Assembly: GCA_032173965.1 (NCBI GenBank)
Contig: CM063284.1
Coordinates: forward strand, 60,944,863-61,008,862
DNA: 64,000 nucleotides
Source: Sitta carolinensis
Taxonomy: Eukaryota; Chordata; Aves; Passeriformes; Sittidae
Direction: 5' to 3'
Shown piece after piece: positions 38,964-51,228 of the stretch (position 1 is its first letter; each line of letters starts with the position of its first letter). A program made the translations under genes and the position numbers. Under the pieces are notes generated by a model that did no database searches, was not told where the DNA came from, and was given only the letters and a program-made list of their open reading frames with translations.

Positions 38964-40210
38964 CTGACAAAAGACAGCAACCATATAAAAAAAAAAAAAA
39001 AAATATCCAAGCCACAAAGAGCTACACATTTCAGGAATAATAAAAAAGCCCACAGTGATTCCTCAGTTGCAGAGGATATCAGCAGAATGTCATAACCACC
39101 TTTTTTTCCCCACCTCCATTTCATCTTGAATACCTGGGACTGTCAGGACACCCTTTAACAGAGCAGAAATTTCCCTGCCAGCTACAGCAGTTGAAAACTT
39201 GAGCCAACGAGCCCAATACAGCTGGATGAATTATAGTAAGTTATGACTAATTCAAGGACCTTCAGCTACCAGCTATGCATCTTTTCACTTCACTGCAGAG
39301 GTACCTCTGCAAATGGAAGTGTTGCACAAGTCTGGCCTCCTGCAATCTGACTGAAGCAAGCAAAAAAGAAGTATCCTTTAGTCTCACAGGAAACTTCTAT
39401 AATTTGCAGTGTGAGATCCACAACAAAGTCTTTGCATTACATTGCATTGTCTTTTTCTTGCCCTTACAATATCTCCCCATGCCAGACAGCATCTCCAGAT
39501 TATGAGGCCCCAGTATTTCAGCACTACCAAGTGAAAGACTGAGTGGAAGCATGCCCAGCCCAACACAACCTCTTCCTAAGCCAGGTGTTTTCTTTTGCAT
39601 GGAAAAATGTCATTAAGCTGGAGTAGCAAACACCGTGGTGTTTCACCTTGTAGCCACCCTAATGGCAGTGCTAATAGCTGAAGGGTTTTCTGCAGTTTTC
39701 AAAGCAAGGGGCTGAGAAGCAGGAGATCTTTTAAAGCTCCTCTGCCTATAGTTTGCAGAACTTTCATTCTAGAGACAAAACATAAAGTCAGTTTCTTCAT
39801 CTACTCATCTACAAAAAAAAAACAAAAAAAACAACCAAACAACTCAAGTTCCTGTGTAACTGTAACACCTAGTACTTTGGAAGTACTTCTCTGAAGTTAC
39901 ATTGTGCATCTTCTAACAATTAACACAACAAATCAGCTACAGCTTTTTCAGACTCAGAAATAAGTATCAGCTGTTCAGACACTAATCTGCAATTACTGAT
40001 GGCAGGAAAATAAACACTATGTGAATTGTCTTGCTAAGCAAAAACCAGGTGGAATGGATGAAATACTTATGTTATATCAAACCCATAGTCAGATTCTAAC
40101 TCATCCTCCTGCTCACATCTCTACACACTCTCAACACAGAAGAAATCTCATCTTTTAAGCAAACAAATACATTAGAAACTCCATGGAGTGAATGGATTAT
40201 GATCTCATCA

Positions 40211-40263
40211 CTTCTTTTTTTTTTTTTTTTTTCTTTCTTTTTTTTTTTCTTTTTTTTTTTTTT
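40211..40263. repeat. T-rich low-complexity run
   Basis: Almost pure T with a few C interruptions over about 50 bases. It could be a remnant poly(A) tail of a minus-strand retroposed sequence, but no body next to it is recognised. Confidence 0.9.
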
Positions 40264-41239
40264 CCCCAAGCATTTCCGCATTTCCTTTCCAAACTGAGTT
40301 TAATTCATTTGAAAAAAATTAAGCACAGAGTATACTGAAGTCTCTGGAGGAGGCAAGTTGTTCAGTCATGACTACACTACTCTTTCAGTCTGATTTTAAT
40401 TTGACTTAAACCAATTTATTAGTTTGATTTAAAGCAAACACAGAAACCTGGTAAGAGTGGATGCCACGGTACTAAATGGCATACTATTAAAAACCAGCAA
40501 ATAAAAATGCATTTTAAAGAAAAAGAACTTTCCTGTCCTGAGCTAAATACAATGTATAAAGAGTTAAACTTAGAACAATAAACCATTACCTTTTTTTTTT
40601 TTTCCCCCAAAGACAAGACCTTGTAATTAACCCTCAAGGAAAATCAACTTCCACATTGCTCGGTTCTCTGTCCTTGAGACATTTATGGCAAAAATAAGCC
40701 TTGTGAGGCCCCACAGTGCAGAAACGCCCAAGTGCAGGTGTGTCTATGCATATTTGTCTATTTTTTTTCAACATTTCCACCCTGTGGTTGCTTATCTAGA
40801 CCATCCTCTCCCTTCTATATTAATCTCTGTTTATTCCCTTGTATGTCAGTGACAAAAAACACTCACATGCTCCTGTTTATGGTCCTCTGGATCCCACCTA
40901 GTAGCTGTGCTTTGACTCAACAAATTTCAGAAAAGTCAGTGCTGAGAAGAAATGTGCAACTTCCCAGCCACATCACTGTGGAAGGAAATGAGCTGTGCTC
41001 TGCAGGGAAAAGGAAATTGCTTTGGAAGTCTAGACTGAACCCTTCCTTTTCCATCCCTCCTCCTCCTGTTTCCCCCTTGAATATATTTAAGCCAAAACAA
41101 AAGGAAGCTGAAGAATGAAAAAGAACGATTGGGCAGTTTCCATCTCTGTGTGCAATAAAAACACAGGTGAATGTGGACTAAACACCAGTGAAACATTAGC
41201 TAGTGGAAGGACAGGAGAGACACAGGACTACAGAAGCAC

Positions 41240-41375
41240 CTCGGAGACAAGGGTGTTGCAGCATCTGGTATAGCAAAATGGGAAACAGTAATGTGTGATC
41301 CTCCTCTAGACTGGATTTGTCTTTAGAACACAGTAAGTAATGCAGCTGCTGATCTAGTTGCCTATGACTGTGACA
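41240..41375 (-). CDS. Candidate internal exon, leucine-rich peptide
   Basis: The minus-strand acceptor cctgttccctctcag ends at 41376; a second in-frame AG lies 15 bases upstream. The 136-base segment enters in phase 0, the phase left by the 43590-43747 segment, and gives 45 codons plus one base at a GTGCTT donor, which is weak. The peptide includes SLEEDHTLLFPILLYQMLQ, an amphipathic leucine-rich pattern like HEAT/ARM-type helices. Without that donor the frame runs on to a stop at 41196-41198, so it could also be a terminal exon of an alternative transcript. No family is recognised. Confidence 0.38.
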
Positions 41376-42608
41376 CTGAGAGGGAACAGGCTGCAAGGTA
41401 TTTAGTTAATTTCCCTTGCTCCCCCAAACTGACGACACAGTAAGAAAAGCAGGTGTGAAATAGGACTGAAAGTGCAGAGAAACCTGAAATAATCAATTGA
41501 ACTCAGCTAAATTTTAGAAGAAGCCCATGGAGACTCTATGAACAAAGATAGAGGTCAGACAGTTTGACCAACAAGGCCTCAATTTGGCAGGGAATGCCAG
41601 CAATAAAAATAGTGAAACAAAAATATTAGGAGTAAAAGATATGAGTATATTATAAAAGAAAATGAAGAAATCACCAGGTAAGTTTGGTACTATTTGATTC
41701 AACTGTGAACCAGAAAATAAAAGAGCAAGCTAAGAGAATTTTCCTGATTCAAAGAGCAAAAGAATGACCAAGGGAATGGACAAAGAAGTTCCTGGGTAGT
41801 GAGGAAATATGATCAAGGTGGGAAAAAAGATTGACTGTAAATTTAAAAAGTATTAAGTGTTATAGCAGAGGAATTCTTAAAACATATCTGCACAAGGAGC
41901 ACCAAGGAAAGCAATTCCGTGAAGGAGAAAGCAAAAAAATGCAGAAGCCTGTGGGCATTTAAAAGAAACTGCAGCATGGACAAGCACCGAGTTTCACAAG
42001 CTTCCTTTATTTCCTGCTTAAATGAAAGGATATGTTTTGTTTGAGTTTGTTTGGTTTTGATAAGAAGCAACAAAAGGGAAGGAGTGGGAAACCAATCCAT
42101 CATAAAATCCTTCTGGTGTGCACCTTGGGAATTCTGCACAATCTGAGTACTCTGAATTCATGATGGAGATTCACCACAGCTTATGTGACCTTCCCCCCCA
42201 CACACATATAGGAAAAGGAAACCAGAGTTACATCAAGAGAACAGTGGGGCTGCAAGATCACAACTTTCTCGTACCCAAGGTCAGAGCTCAGGCATTGCCC
42301 TCAGTCTGTCTTCTCACAGAGGTGCAAACCAATACACAAGGCAGCACTCTCTGTCCCACTCCCTAAGGACAAAATATGAAAAGACAACACTTTGAACCAC
42401 CCATTAGCTCCTGCTGGCTCATGTCTCCATATGGAGCAGGGGAGAGGAAAGGGAAGCAGTGATGGGACTATGTATCAGCCAAGAATTCACAGGGAGGTGT
42501 GTGGCAAATGCCTGCTAAAACCACACTACTCATATCCTGAGATTATACCGGCCTACAGCATGTACTGGAGCTTAATGTTAGGTTTATTAGTTGTGTTAAT
42601 TTCCAGTC

Positions 42609-42631
42609 AAAAAGAAAAAAAAAAAATAAAA

Positions 42632-42665
<34 letters not shown>
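42609..42665. repeat. A-rich run with (AAAAG)n
   Basis: A long A-run followed by four AAAAG units. A shorter (AAAG)n patch lies at about 42890-42907. Confidence 0.92.
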
Positions 42666-43589
42666 TGGAGAGGAGGGTTTGAGTTTGTTTTGTTTCTGAC
42701 CAAGTACAGGAAAGAAATTTTATTCCTTAAGGAAAGTTCTCAGGAGTGTGAATGAATGTGATGATTGTATGTCTGAATCTTCCTGTCAATTCCCTAAATC
42801 CCACGCCATGTGGAGTTCAGATAATGTTTTCAGCTAGGAAAGTTCTTTAAAAAAAAATTTATTTTTTAAAAAGGAAAGGAAAAAAAAATAAGAAAGAAAG
42901 AAAGAAGCAGTTTAGAGCTCCTCCCTTTCTAAATCACAGTTGGACCCAGAAAGACCAGTTTTGTTTTTAAACAAAGTCAGCAAATTGCCCCTAAGCTGGT
43001 CAGTTCCAGTAATTGGCATCAGAGTAATAACAGCCACTCAGTCAGTTTCCCCTTTGCCAGACCAAAAATAACCATTCAGCCAAATTCTTCCCAAAACTGT
43101 TTATTTCAGCTGAATCAAGTAAAGTTAGGTTGCAGACACATCTTTCTCACGGCTGGAAAATGAGGAACACCTCTATACATAGTGTTGTTTCCACACCCCT
43201 GCCTATATACTCAGAGTTACCACTAGACATATTAGAGATTCAAAATAACTAAATGCACCTCTTCCCTTTCATGTTAGGAACAGCAGCAACAGAATTACTT
43301 TTATCAGATGCTGCCTGTAAAAAATAGCTTTGTGTTGTTTACAGCATGTTTGTAACGCACTAGAGGAAAAATACCCATTTACCCTACAGTCATCGGAAAC
43401 TTGTGGTGATTAAGGGAATAATAAATCAATGTAAAAGCACTTTCATATTTATTTGAGGTAGGTACATAGTTTCACCCACCTAAAATGCCTAAAATCATCA
43501 AAATCACAGTAAGTTTTCCAGAAGTTAAGTCAAAGCAGTTAACCAACCTGGACATGCCAAGTAGCCACAACATTATTTAGTGTACTTAC

Positions 43590-43747
43590 AGCACAGAGAG
43601 CCTGAAGTGCAGAAGTAGTGTGAAGCTTGATCTGCACAGTCCTTCCAAGACACCCCATCACAAGGACATTGAGGATGTTGCTGAGAGCAGGGACTGTTCT
43701 ACAGTATTGGCCTTGACAGTTGGTAAAGAGTGATACATCTGAATCTC
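43590..43747 (-). CDS. Candidate internal exon (best supported of the series)
   Basis: On the minus strand an acceptor (tgtaattctcttag) ends at 43748 and an excellent donor GCT|GTAAGTAC starts at 43589. The 158 bases between are open in one frame, entering in phase 1 and leaving in phase 0, and encode 53 residues including CRTVPALSNILNVLVMGC, then QIKLHTTSALQALC. The alternation of small and leucine/valine residues suggests alpha-helical repeat structure, as in HEAT or ARM proteins; that is inference from pattern only. Its entry phase matches the candidate donor of the 45252-45412 segment, where the joined codon is GGA (glycine). The open frame also reads past the donor for some residues, so the frame alone does not prove an exon. 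Confidence 0.48.
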
Positions 43748-45251
43748 CTAAGAGAATTACATACAAGAGATTTAAACAATAATAATTTAGAACTGTTAAA
43801 ACCAGGTATTTCACACCACCATGGCTACTCATGTCCCCTCCCAGTCCTTCCAGTCTTCAAGAACAGGAGAATCACACCTCAGTTTCACGCCAACAGACAA
43901 AACCCAGCATTTCTCCCAGAGCTTGGAAGGGAAATTGGTGCCAAGGTGGGGCACAGGGGAATAACGTGGAGTTCACAAACATAAAGGTTTCATAACTTTT
44001 GAAAAATTTAGCTGAGTGAGTCTACTGGAACAAGAACATTAACTAAAAGGAGCAGCAGAAAACATTTTTCCTGCTCATGGTCTCTCAGCATGAAACAGTG
44101 GAAGGAAATAACAGTGAGTCATCTTGACATAGGATGGAGCAAAATCTGAAGAAACACTGGATTATAAACCCCAAGAGATAAAGGCCAGAGTAAGCTACTG
44201 ATGAATCTAGATGAAGTTACATCCAAAAAGAACTGATCTTTAAAATCTGGTCTCCAAAATGCAACACATTTCTTGAATTACATAGCTTTAAGTTAGCTTT
44301 AAAAATGTAGTAGGAAACTAAAAATTTTCATTTGTTACAATTTCTCTTCTAAAAATGGATAACATGCCCATGCAGTTTCAATGCAAATGAGGCAATGTGG
44401 TAGCTGTTGTTGCATCTACAGAACTGTGTTGTGTAGACACAGATGTATGTGTACGCACACAATATAAGCTGATTCTATCTACACACAAACTACCTAAGAT
44501 TCATTTCAGACCTGAGAAATGGCTTGTGCTTCCAAAAGATATTTTTCTGCATCAGTTCATTTAACAGAAGACATTTCTTCACTGATCCACAAGGTGTTGG
44601 ACACATTATTTCCATTGTAGTGGTACTTGCAAACATGCAACACATGCTTATTCCCCTCTCCTTCTTTTCAATTGTTTGACCTACATCAGTTGACCAAAAA
44701 TAATTACTGAGTATCAATTCATAAAAATACAGTATCTACACATAAAAAAAAATAAGGTGTTCTTCTCACTAACGCACTTGGCTCCCTAAACAGCACTTAA
44801 AAAATATGTATTTAATTTCCCCGAAAACAAAAGAGTAGTATTTATGTTTTGTACATAAGCAAAGGATAAAACCTTCACAATGCAACTCTTTAAAGCCCCA
44901 TAATTTACACTCTGGTGTCATAAACCAGCAATAAAATATTTTAGAGACAGTCATAAAATTGTGATCCAAGTTCTTTCTTTTCAAAATCTCTGCTTCAACT
45001 CAGCTGTTAGAGTCTGAGCAGGATTATTTACATTTAATCAGTGGCAAAGTTCACATTAGTCTGAACTATTCCAAAGTTTGTCCATTTTCTGATGGAGCCT
45101 CCCAGCTCAGGCTCACCCTCATGCCTGAAAGGAACTGGACATTTTGCTGCAAATGTTTTTACCTAAAGAGACGTCTGTCACTGAACCCAAACTGCTCCTT
45201 CTGAAATAACATTGAAGTCTGGGGCAAGGCAAAGAAAGGCAGGGCTGTTAC
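43748..45251. other. Intron-like stretch
   Basis: No repeat or additional exon-like segment was recognised between the two candidate exons. Confidence 0.4.
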
Positions 45252-45412
45252 CAAACATCAGATTTCTGGTGGGCTGTGATGGAGGTGGAATTTGGGGGCT
45301 AGTCTTGTAAGAGGTGTTTGCCTTAGGTCTCTGGATTTCACTGTTTCCAGAGCCTGCATCTCTGAGGTGATCAAGCACCGCACCAACTAAATCTAAAATT
45401 TCCCCCACATAT
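45252..45412 (-). CDS. Candidate internal exon
   Basis: The minus-strand acceptor ttattgtgtttcag ends at 45413 and the donor TTTG|GTAACA starts at 45251. The 161-base segment enters in phase 2 and leaves in phase 1, and is open throughout. The peptide starts YVGEILDLVGAVLDHLRDAG, an amphipathic helix pattern, followed by a polar, proline-rich loop (TSPQIPPPSQPTRN). Its exit phase fits the 43590-43747 segment, 1.5 kb further along the minus strand. Codon use is unremarkable. No family is recognised. Confidence 0.43.
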
Positions 45413-45777
45413 CTGAAACACAATAACCTGTGAACAGATCCAGTGAATCTGAGAGTGGAAACCAGAGGTAGAACCCCTAGGATCTGACTCCTGCCTTACC
45501 TTTTGGGCTGCCAGAAGCTATTATCCCCAGCCCCAGAGGTGTCCAGGGCAGCTAGAACCAGCTCCATGGGCATGGATGACCTATCTCAACAAGAGGTGCT
45601 GTGCCTGCCTTTACAGGCTGTGGTCCAATTCCAGCTACTTCTAGACAGTCTCTGTACAGGAGATGTGTTTGTTTTGGCTCTTTCATTTTAAGTTTCAGGT
45701 CCAAATAATAAAAGCAGAATACCACTCCAACTCAAATCAATCTGAAAACAAAACTTGAAAACATATAAGCAAGGTGT

Positions 45778-45792
45778 CACACACACACACAC
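45778..45792. repeat. (CA)n microsatellite
   Basis: Seven to eight uninterrupted CA units. Confidence 0.95.
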
Positions 45793-46735
45793 CAGGAAGC
45801 TTATTTCAACTTGTTCTCTAAGAGGACAAAGTAAATAAGAGGAAGTATGGAACAATCCACATTCATAGGACGCTTCATCAGAAATCACAAGTTGCTTCAA
45901 AAATTATTGAGGTTTCAATCTACACTCATTGCAGTCAGCTGGAACTTCGCATTTTATTAGTGGGAATATAAGAAGATGAGACTGCAGAAGATGAAGCAGT
46001 GAGCTCTGACAATTCAACATACTATTACAGAAAAAAACAAGTCTAGGTCTCATAATAAGGTATTTAGACCCAATCCACAGGGAGCAGAGTTGCTATGTTA
46101 ATAAGTAACTCACAATCCATAAAGAGATCATCTTTGATTCTGCTGTTGACCCACAGAACTAGAGCAAAGATATTTGTGCATTACTGCAATGAGTTATCAG
46201 TAGGATATTACAACAACTGAGCAGATGTCATACAACAGAAAATAAGCATGGGAAAGTGGTAGACATTGTTACATAAAATGCTAAGGCAAAAGCTTGAATT
46301 TTGGTCTTCCTAATACTCATTCCTTTACTTGCCCACAAGAAGTAGGCTACAAAATACAACCCTGTCCAGTGAGAAATAGTACAGTCAGGAAGTGCATAAC
46401 AATTCAATTACTCTCATTGCTTATTTCTTCAAAGAATAAGTTCGTTTTACCAAATATATATTTTTTTTTTCACCATTTCCAGATTACTAGGCTTGTGTCA
46501 TTTCTTAAATTTATTTTAAGGGTACAAAAATGTAAACAGTCTGCCAGCATTTCCCTGACAAGACAAGCATCAATGATGACCAGATATAGTTTTAAAAGGT
46601 TTTCCTACATGCTTCACAGTCATGTGGTGTGGTTTTGTTTTTCAGTTATAGGTTTTACTCAGCTTGGAAATCATCATAGTCAGTATTTCAGGATATTCAA
46701 GATTCCTGGAAAACTTAAAGAACCATAACATGTCA

Positions 46736-46860
46736 GGCCCTGATTTGGTAATGTGCTTACCTGTTTAACCTCAAGCACAAGACCTCACATCTTCATTACA
46801 CAAAACTTTAATCAAGCATTTAACTTTGAACATACATTGGAGTGCTTTGCTGAATCAGGA
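46736..46860. repeat. Old palindromic interspersed repeat
   Basis: The segment begins ggccctgatttggt and ends gctttgctgaatcagga, so its ends are roughly inverted (ccctgatt against aatcagg). Inside are imperfect inverted matches of the kind AGCATTTAACTTT and gtgcttacctgtttaacctcaagcac. Repeats of this pattern (terminal CCTGAT...ATCAGG, internal 'aagcacatgcttaa' motifs) are known as old, palindromic non-autonomous elements in sauropsids. I recognise the pattern but not the exact family name. Confidence 0.5.
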
Positions 46861-46889
46861 AGGATCTGGACATTTTTAAAGAGCAGCAT

Positions 46890-47175
46890 TGTTAATTGAC
46901 TGCAGAGATGTTATATCCTGCAACTAGGCTCTTAATGAGCCATGCCTGCTGGCAAGCAGCTCTGATAGCACACAGCAGCCAGCTGGTCCTCAGCAGCAGG
47001 GCAAGTGGATTGCTGCATTACTCATGGGGTAATGAGGACATATTCCCCTCTCTCAAACAACTTCAGGACAGGTTGCTGCTTGCTCCAAATATGCTGGATT
47101 GTGTGCATACCTGGCCACTAGTCACTGTAATTAAAAAAATAAACCCTCTCCTTTTACAATCATCTATAATACAAC
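46890..47175. promoter_or_regulatory. Candidate conserved element with inverted TAAT sites
   Basis: This block carries paired homeodomain-type cores in an inverted arrangement, cattac at 47016-47021 and gtaatg at 47029-47034, plus CAGCTG at 46982 and a balanced composition. A plus-strand frame of 94 codons is open (46896-47180) but has no splice signals or recognised domain. It is compositional evidence only. Confidence 0.2.
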
Positions 47176-48360
47176 ACTGAAGTGATTTACTTAAATGGTG
47201 GAAGAATATATAAGGTAATAAAACATCTTTTACAGCTGGTTAAACACTGAAACAAAACCGAGACATTTGATAACTGCAGAAGGGTTGCTGGTGAGGATAT
47301 TCTAATGCAGTGAACACGCACAGAATAGAAGGAGACAAAAAATCAACTCTCATGCTTGTTTCCTTCGTGTTGCTTCATCTTTTGGAGCTCCACAGAACTG
47401 CAGCTGCCACTTCCCTCAGACTTTCTGCAGAAGCTGGTACAAAGGACGTGCAGTTTGGATAGTAACCGAACAAAGAAATGTTTTGAGAAGTGTAAATATG
47501 TTTGAGGACAGATAAGTAAATAATTGACTAAAGCCACATCCTTAGTGAAAAAGGAATTCTATGACTAGGAAGCATGCTTCCAAAATATTTGCTTCAGCAT
47601 CTTCAGCAACTAATTTTGAAAAGCTGAGGGGATCACAATTGGCCATGACACAGACACATGCAAATCATTTGAATTCCAAGAAGTTAAGCCTGCTACAGCA
47701 GCTCTAAATGCATCCTAAGTGTGGAATTATCTATTTTGTGCATGTAAATGTTACTGTCCATCATTACGGGTATGATTCTGAGAAGCCTGCTTAAGAAAAG
47801 TGTTCCATGGTGTCCGTAAAAACTTTGGTGGTGTTCATCAAGGGGACATTGGCTCTTTCTAGGCTGTAATTCTTCTCTTGTCATAGACCACCATATCACA
47901 GAGCCTGAAAGTAAAAGTATATTGAAATAATCCAACTCCTTTAGTCTAGTCCATCTTAAAATCAAACTTCTCACACCCTTCTCAAATAAAAAGCAAAATT
48001 AGAGAAATTTAAGCAAAACTTCATGTACTTTTACTTTAATTGTAACAGAATCAACTGAACACCTTTATTCCATCTCCCTTTTCCCACAACTCTTCATAGA
48101 ACTTTCTCAGGTAAAATCTTTACTGTGTGTACTCTCTCTGTTCTCTCCATACATTGTGCTCTGCTTTTGCATGGAATCAAACTATATGGGCCCTCACTTT
48201 CAGCTGGAACTCGTATAAAGCATTGTAATTCAAATGAAATAAAATATTCTAGTAGTTTGATATGATTATTGTTTCTTTTGCTCCAGATAACATTGCTGCT
48301 TGCTTTGGATGGGCAATTGGTTTGTAGTCTCTAGTTATAAACTTCTACATGATTTAAATA

Positions 48361-48376
48361 AAATAAATAAATAAAA
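48361..48376. repeat. (AAAT)n microsatellite
   Basis: Short AAAT tandem in an A-rich context. Confidence 0.85.
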
Positions 48377-48873
48377 TGCAAAGGATAGCTAAAATAAAAA
48401 TTTTGGGCACATACTGTGTGAAATTTTTTTCAAAACTGCTCTGAAAACCCTGGGCCAAATACTGGAGCTGCTGTTACTAATAATTTCTAATATATCTCTG
48501 ATGAAAAACATTATCTTCAACCCTTTCTGCTACTGTAGAATAGTTAAATTTCAGCACAAACTGTACCACTTTGACATGCTTCTGTTACCTTATTTGTGGC
48601 ATCTTGACTAAGGCCATTGCTTCTTATAATAATTAATTTTGTGTTTGAAGAGTCCTTGTAGAAATCCACAACTAATGAAATACATCAGAAGACTATCAGA
48701 TTTGACATGATTTTCTTTTCTTCCCCCTTGAAGATGGACTTACTTTGGATACATTGTTAGAATTCCGTAAGTAACATGTGACAAGGAAGCATATATTCTC
48801 TTAATCCCACTTTATTCAGAACTACAAATCAAGTTTCCTTTTCTTCTTTATGATTTTCAGCAGTAGTTTACAC

Positions 48874-48934
48874 CGTGGAAGAGCAGCATAGCTTTCGGGT
48901 TCTTCCACCATCTCCAGTGTCCTGTAAATGACAT
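48874..48934 (-). CDS. Candidate exon, strand ambiguous
   Basis: The minus-strand acceptor actctttccatccttcag ends at 48935. Entered in phase 1 the frame reads VIYRTLEMVEEPESYAALPR and reaches a weak donor CACG|GTGTAA in phase 2, which suits the 45252-45412 segment (joined codon CGA, arginine). Read through, the same frame stops after a basic tail at about 48821, close to an AATAAA, so a terminal exon is an alternative. The plus strand over the same bases also has a very strong acceptor (ends 48860) and a GTAAAT donor, so the strand is uncertain. Confidence 0.25.
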
Positions 48935-48999
48935 CTGAAGGATGGAAAGAGTGTCAGCTCTTCTATTACCACAATATTTGGATTCCTACTCATACATTC

Positions 49000-51110
49000 A
49001 AACAAATTCTGAGAGACTTAATTTAAACCAAGCCTGAGCACTTGTGGTTTCCTTAGCCCACAACCAACTTTCAGGACTTTCAGTTTGCAAAAGTCATCAG
49101 AACAATAATAATAATTCTTCTCCCTTGAATCACAGATACTCCATTCCCATTTATTCATTTTCCCATAAACATATCTTTTGCTTCAACAGATAGCAGAGTC
49201 ATCCTACACATCTAATCAGCACATTCACAGTACTTCAAACTCTATTTTAATCGAAGCTATAGTGTCCAGACTATTTTTATACACAGCTACCACAAGTACC
49301 TATTACAGTTGTAGTGGGGAAACTCAGCATTTTTCACACATCCCTTTCTACTTATCAATTAATAATATATCTCTGTGTAATTAACCTCCATATATACCTA
49401 ATACCCAGGGGACTTAGAAATGACACAGATGAGGCATGATGGCAGCAGGTCATTCTGGCATGACAGCATTTACATCATGTCCCCATTTAAACCTGATCCC
49501 CAGTTTTACCAACATTTCCCCCTTCCTCTGCCCAGGAGGATCCAAATCTGGAGTAGAATGTCCAATTCCAGCATATTTAAAAATCATGTACTTTTTCTGC
49601 CTCCAAACTTAATGCTTTCCCTGTCCTTCTCAACTCCCACTACCTCCTTTCCTGCAGGTTAGTTTTCCCACACTGAGATTCCAGTAAGTCTTGTGAACAG
49701 AGCTATAGACATACATTGATTTAAACACAGAAGTACAGAAGTACTTGGAAGTGAAGGAAGTGTTACAAAGAGAGGATTGTAAAGCTATCAGCATTTCAAG
49801 CAAGGCTTTTTTTTTTTTTTCTTTAATTCCATCATCCACCACAGTGGACCCTGTAAAACAAGTGTCCCCTTTCTCCCTCATCCAGCCTGATTCTGTGCTG
49901 TTCTCCCTCTTGACATTACTGCAAGTCTCATGACTCGAAGACACAGTTCCCAAAGAGAAATGCTCAAATGAGAATGTCATGACCAGTTGACCACAAATGC
50001 TACCATTATTCATCGTTAGGCTGAATTATTCCTGCCCACCATGGATCACATCATTATGCAAAGGCATGAGCTAAGAATATGGGAAAAGACTGGCAAAAGG
50101 CCTCTTTAAGAAGCACGCCAAATTTCACCAATGCATTTAAAGAACAAAGCATATCTATCAAGGTAATCTTCATATATTATGAATACTTTAATGCTAAAAG
50201 AAGTCCAGGTGTTTATTTCTGAACTTCCATGCACATATTTCCCTGACTCACATTTTCAAAAGAGGAGACTAGATATTATAATGACATCAACATATAAAAA
50301 GATACAGCTGTATTTTTCCATGGCTTCATACACTACTGCGGTCATCTCTCTTGGCAGAAACATTTTTAAATCTGTAAGAAAAAAACAGAAATGAACTTGA
50401 CCTTCATATTTTTTGGTTTTACTTCTTTTCTTTTTTAAACTTGAACATGGTCAGACTCATGTTTAGCAGGAATATTTAGGTTTTTGTCAGTCCATTTCTT
50501 TTTTCTAGGCTTTATACAGAGAAGTAAGTTTATGATTCAAAAAAGGCATCCACTAACAAAATAACTTAAGAAAAACCTCCCTCAAGGGAAGACTTCTTTG
50601 AAATTAAAGATGAGACTAATCAAAGAGAAAATGACAGCAACGCATTTCCAGGGCACCACCACATGAAGACCCAGTTAGCAATTACACACATACGTGACAA
50701 TAAGCCACACACAGCTTGAATATGCTGGAGCTGGACCCACATGGTATTGCAGCTCAATGATTTCATTTCTCAGCTGCCTGGGATCATAGGGCATGGACAA
50801 TTGTGGCAGGCTTTGGCACATATGCACAATCAGGAATGCTGCAGAACTGTCATCACCCTCACATTGTCATTAGTGGCACTACTGAGGGCAAGCAGAGGAG
50901 ATACAGCGAAAGCAGATAAGCAGAGGGGTAGAGCAAAAAGACCACAGCTCAAGATGTGCACATGCTGCAATCCTATGAACAGCATCAGAGAATGTTGAGA
51001 TAAAGGAGTTACAAGCACCTGGTTTATTCAAGAAATGCAGGATCTGAAATGGAGCCACCAAGAATCCCAGTTTGTAAGCACAAAGACATCATTCCTGACT
51101 TCGAAGTAAC
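49000..51110. other. Intron-like stretch
   Basis: No repeat or supported gene. The minus frame at 49630-50013 includes an A-run-derived lysine tract and looks non-coding. A very long pyrimidine tract on the minus strand ends at an AG near 50883 but is followed by only about 19 bases before a donor. Confidence 0.35.
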
Positions 51111-51228
51111 CAGCAAAAAGCCTCCTGAGGAACAGCATTAGCAGCACAAGCTTCACTTCTCCCCTTTCTGCCTCCATGTACTGTGTCCTTGGTGTGCTCC
51201 CCACAGGAAGAAAAATGGAGCAGAGTTG
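51111..51228 (-). CDS. Candidate exon, leucine-rich
   Basis: A very strong minus-strand acceptor (ccctcctgtgtgtttcctgcag) ends at 51229. Entered in phase 0 the frame is open for 65 codons and includes EVKLVLLMLFLRRLFA. A weak donor GCTG|GTTACT at 51110 would leave in phase 1, as needed by the 48874-48934 segment (joined codon GAT). A second frame is open for part of the segment too. The donor was chosen for phase, so support comes mainly from the acceptor and peptide character. Confidence 0.25.

Noticed and set aside
40732..41118. 128-codon plus frame
   Set aside because: No domain, cysteine/serine-rich chance composition, and it overlaps no splice signals of note.
41640..41685. Perfect plus-strand donor CACCAG|GTAAGT near 41677
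   Set aside because: No acceptor with a pyrimidine tract upstream and only a short open frame.
44420..44465. Imperfect hairpin tgtgttgtgtagacacag...
   Set aside because: Low-complexity TG/CA content gives such pairing easily; no miRNA-like stem could be supported.
46294..46728. 144-codon plus frame
   Set aside because: Phenylalanine-rich T-run translation and no recognised domain; likely chance.
47693..47974. Minus-strand exon-like segment with strong acceptor (cttttactttcag)
   Set aside because: Available donors give phases that do not fit the neighbouring candidate exons, and the peptide is unremarkable.
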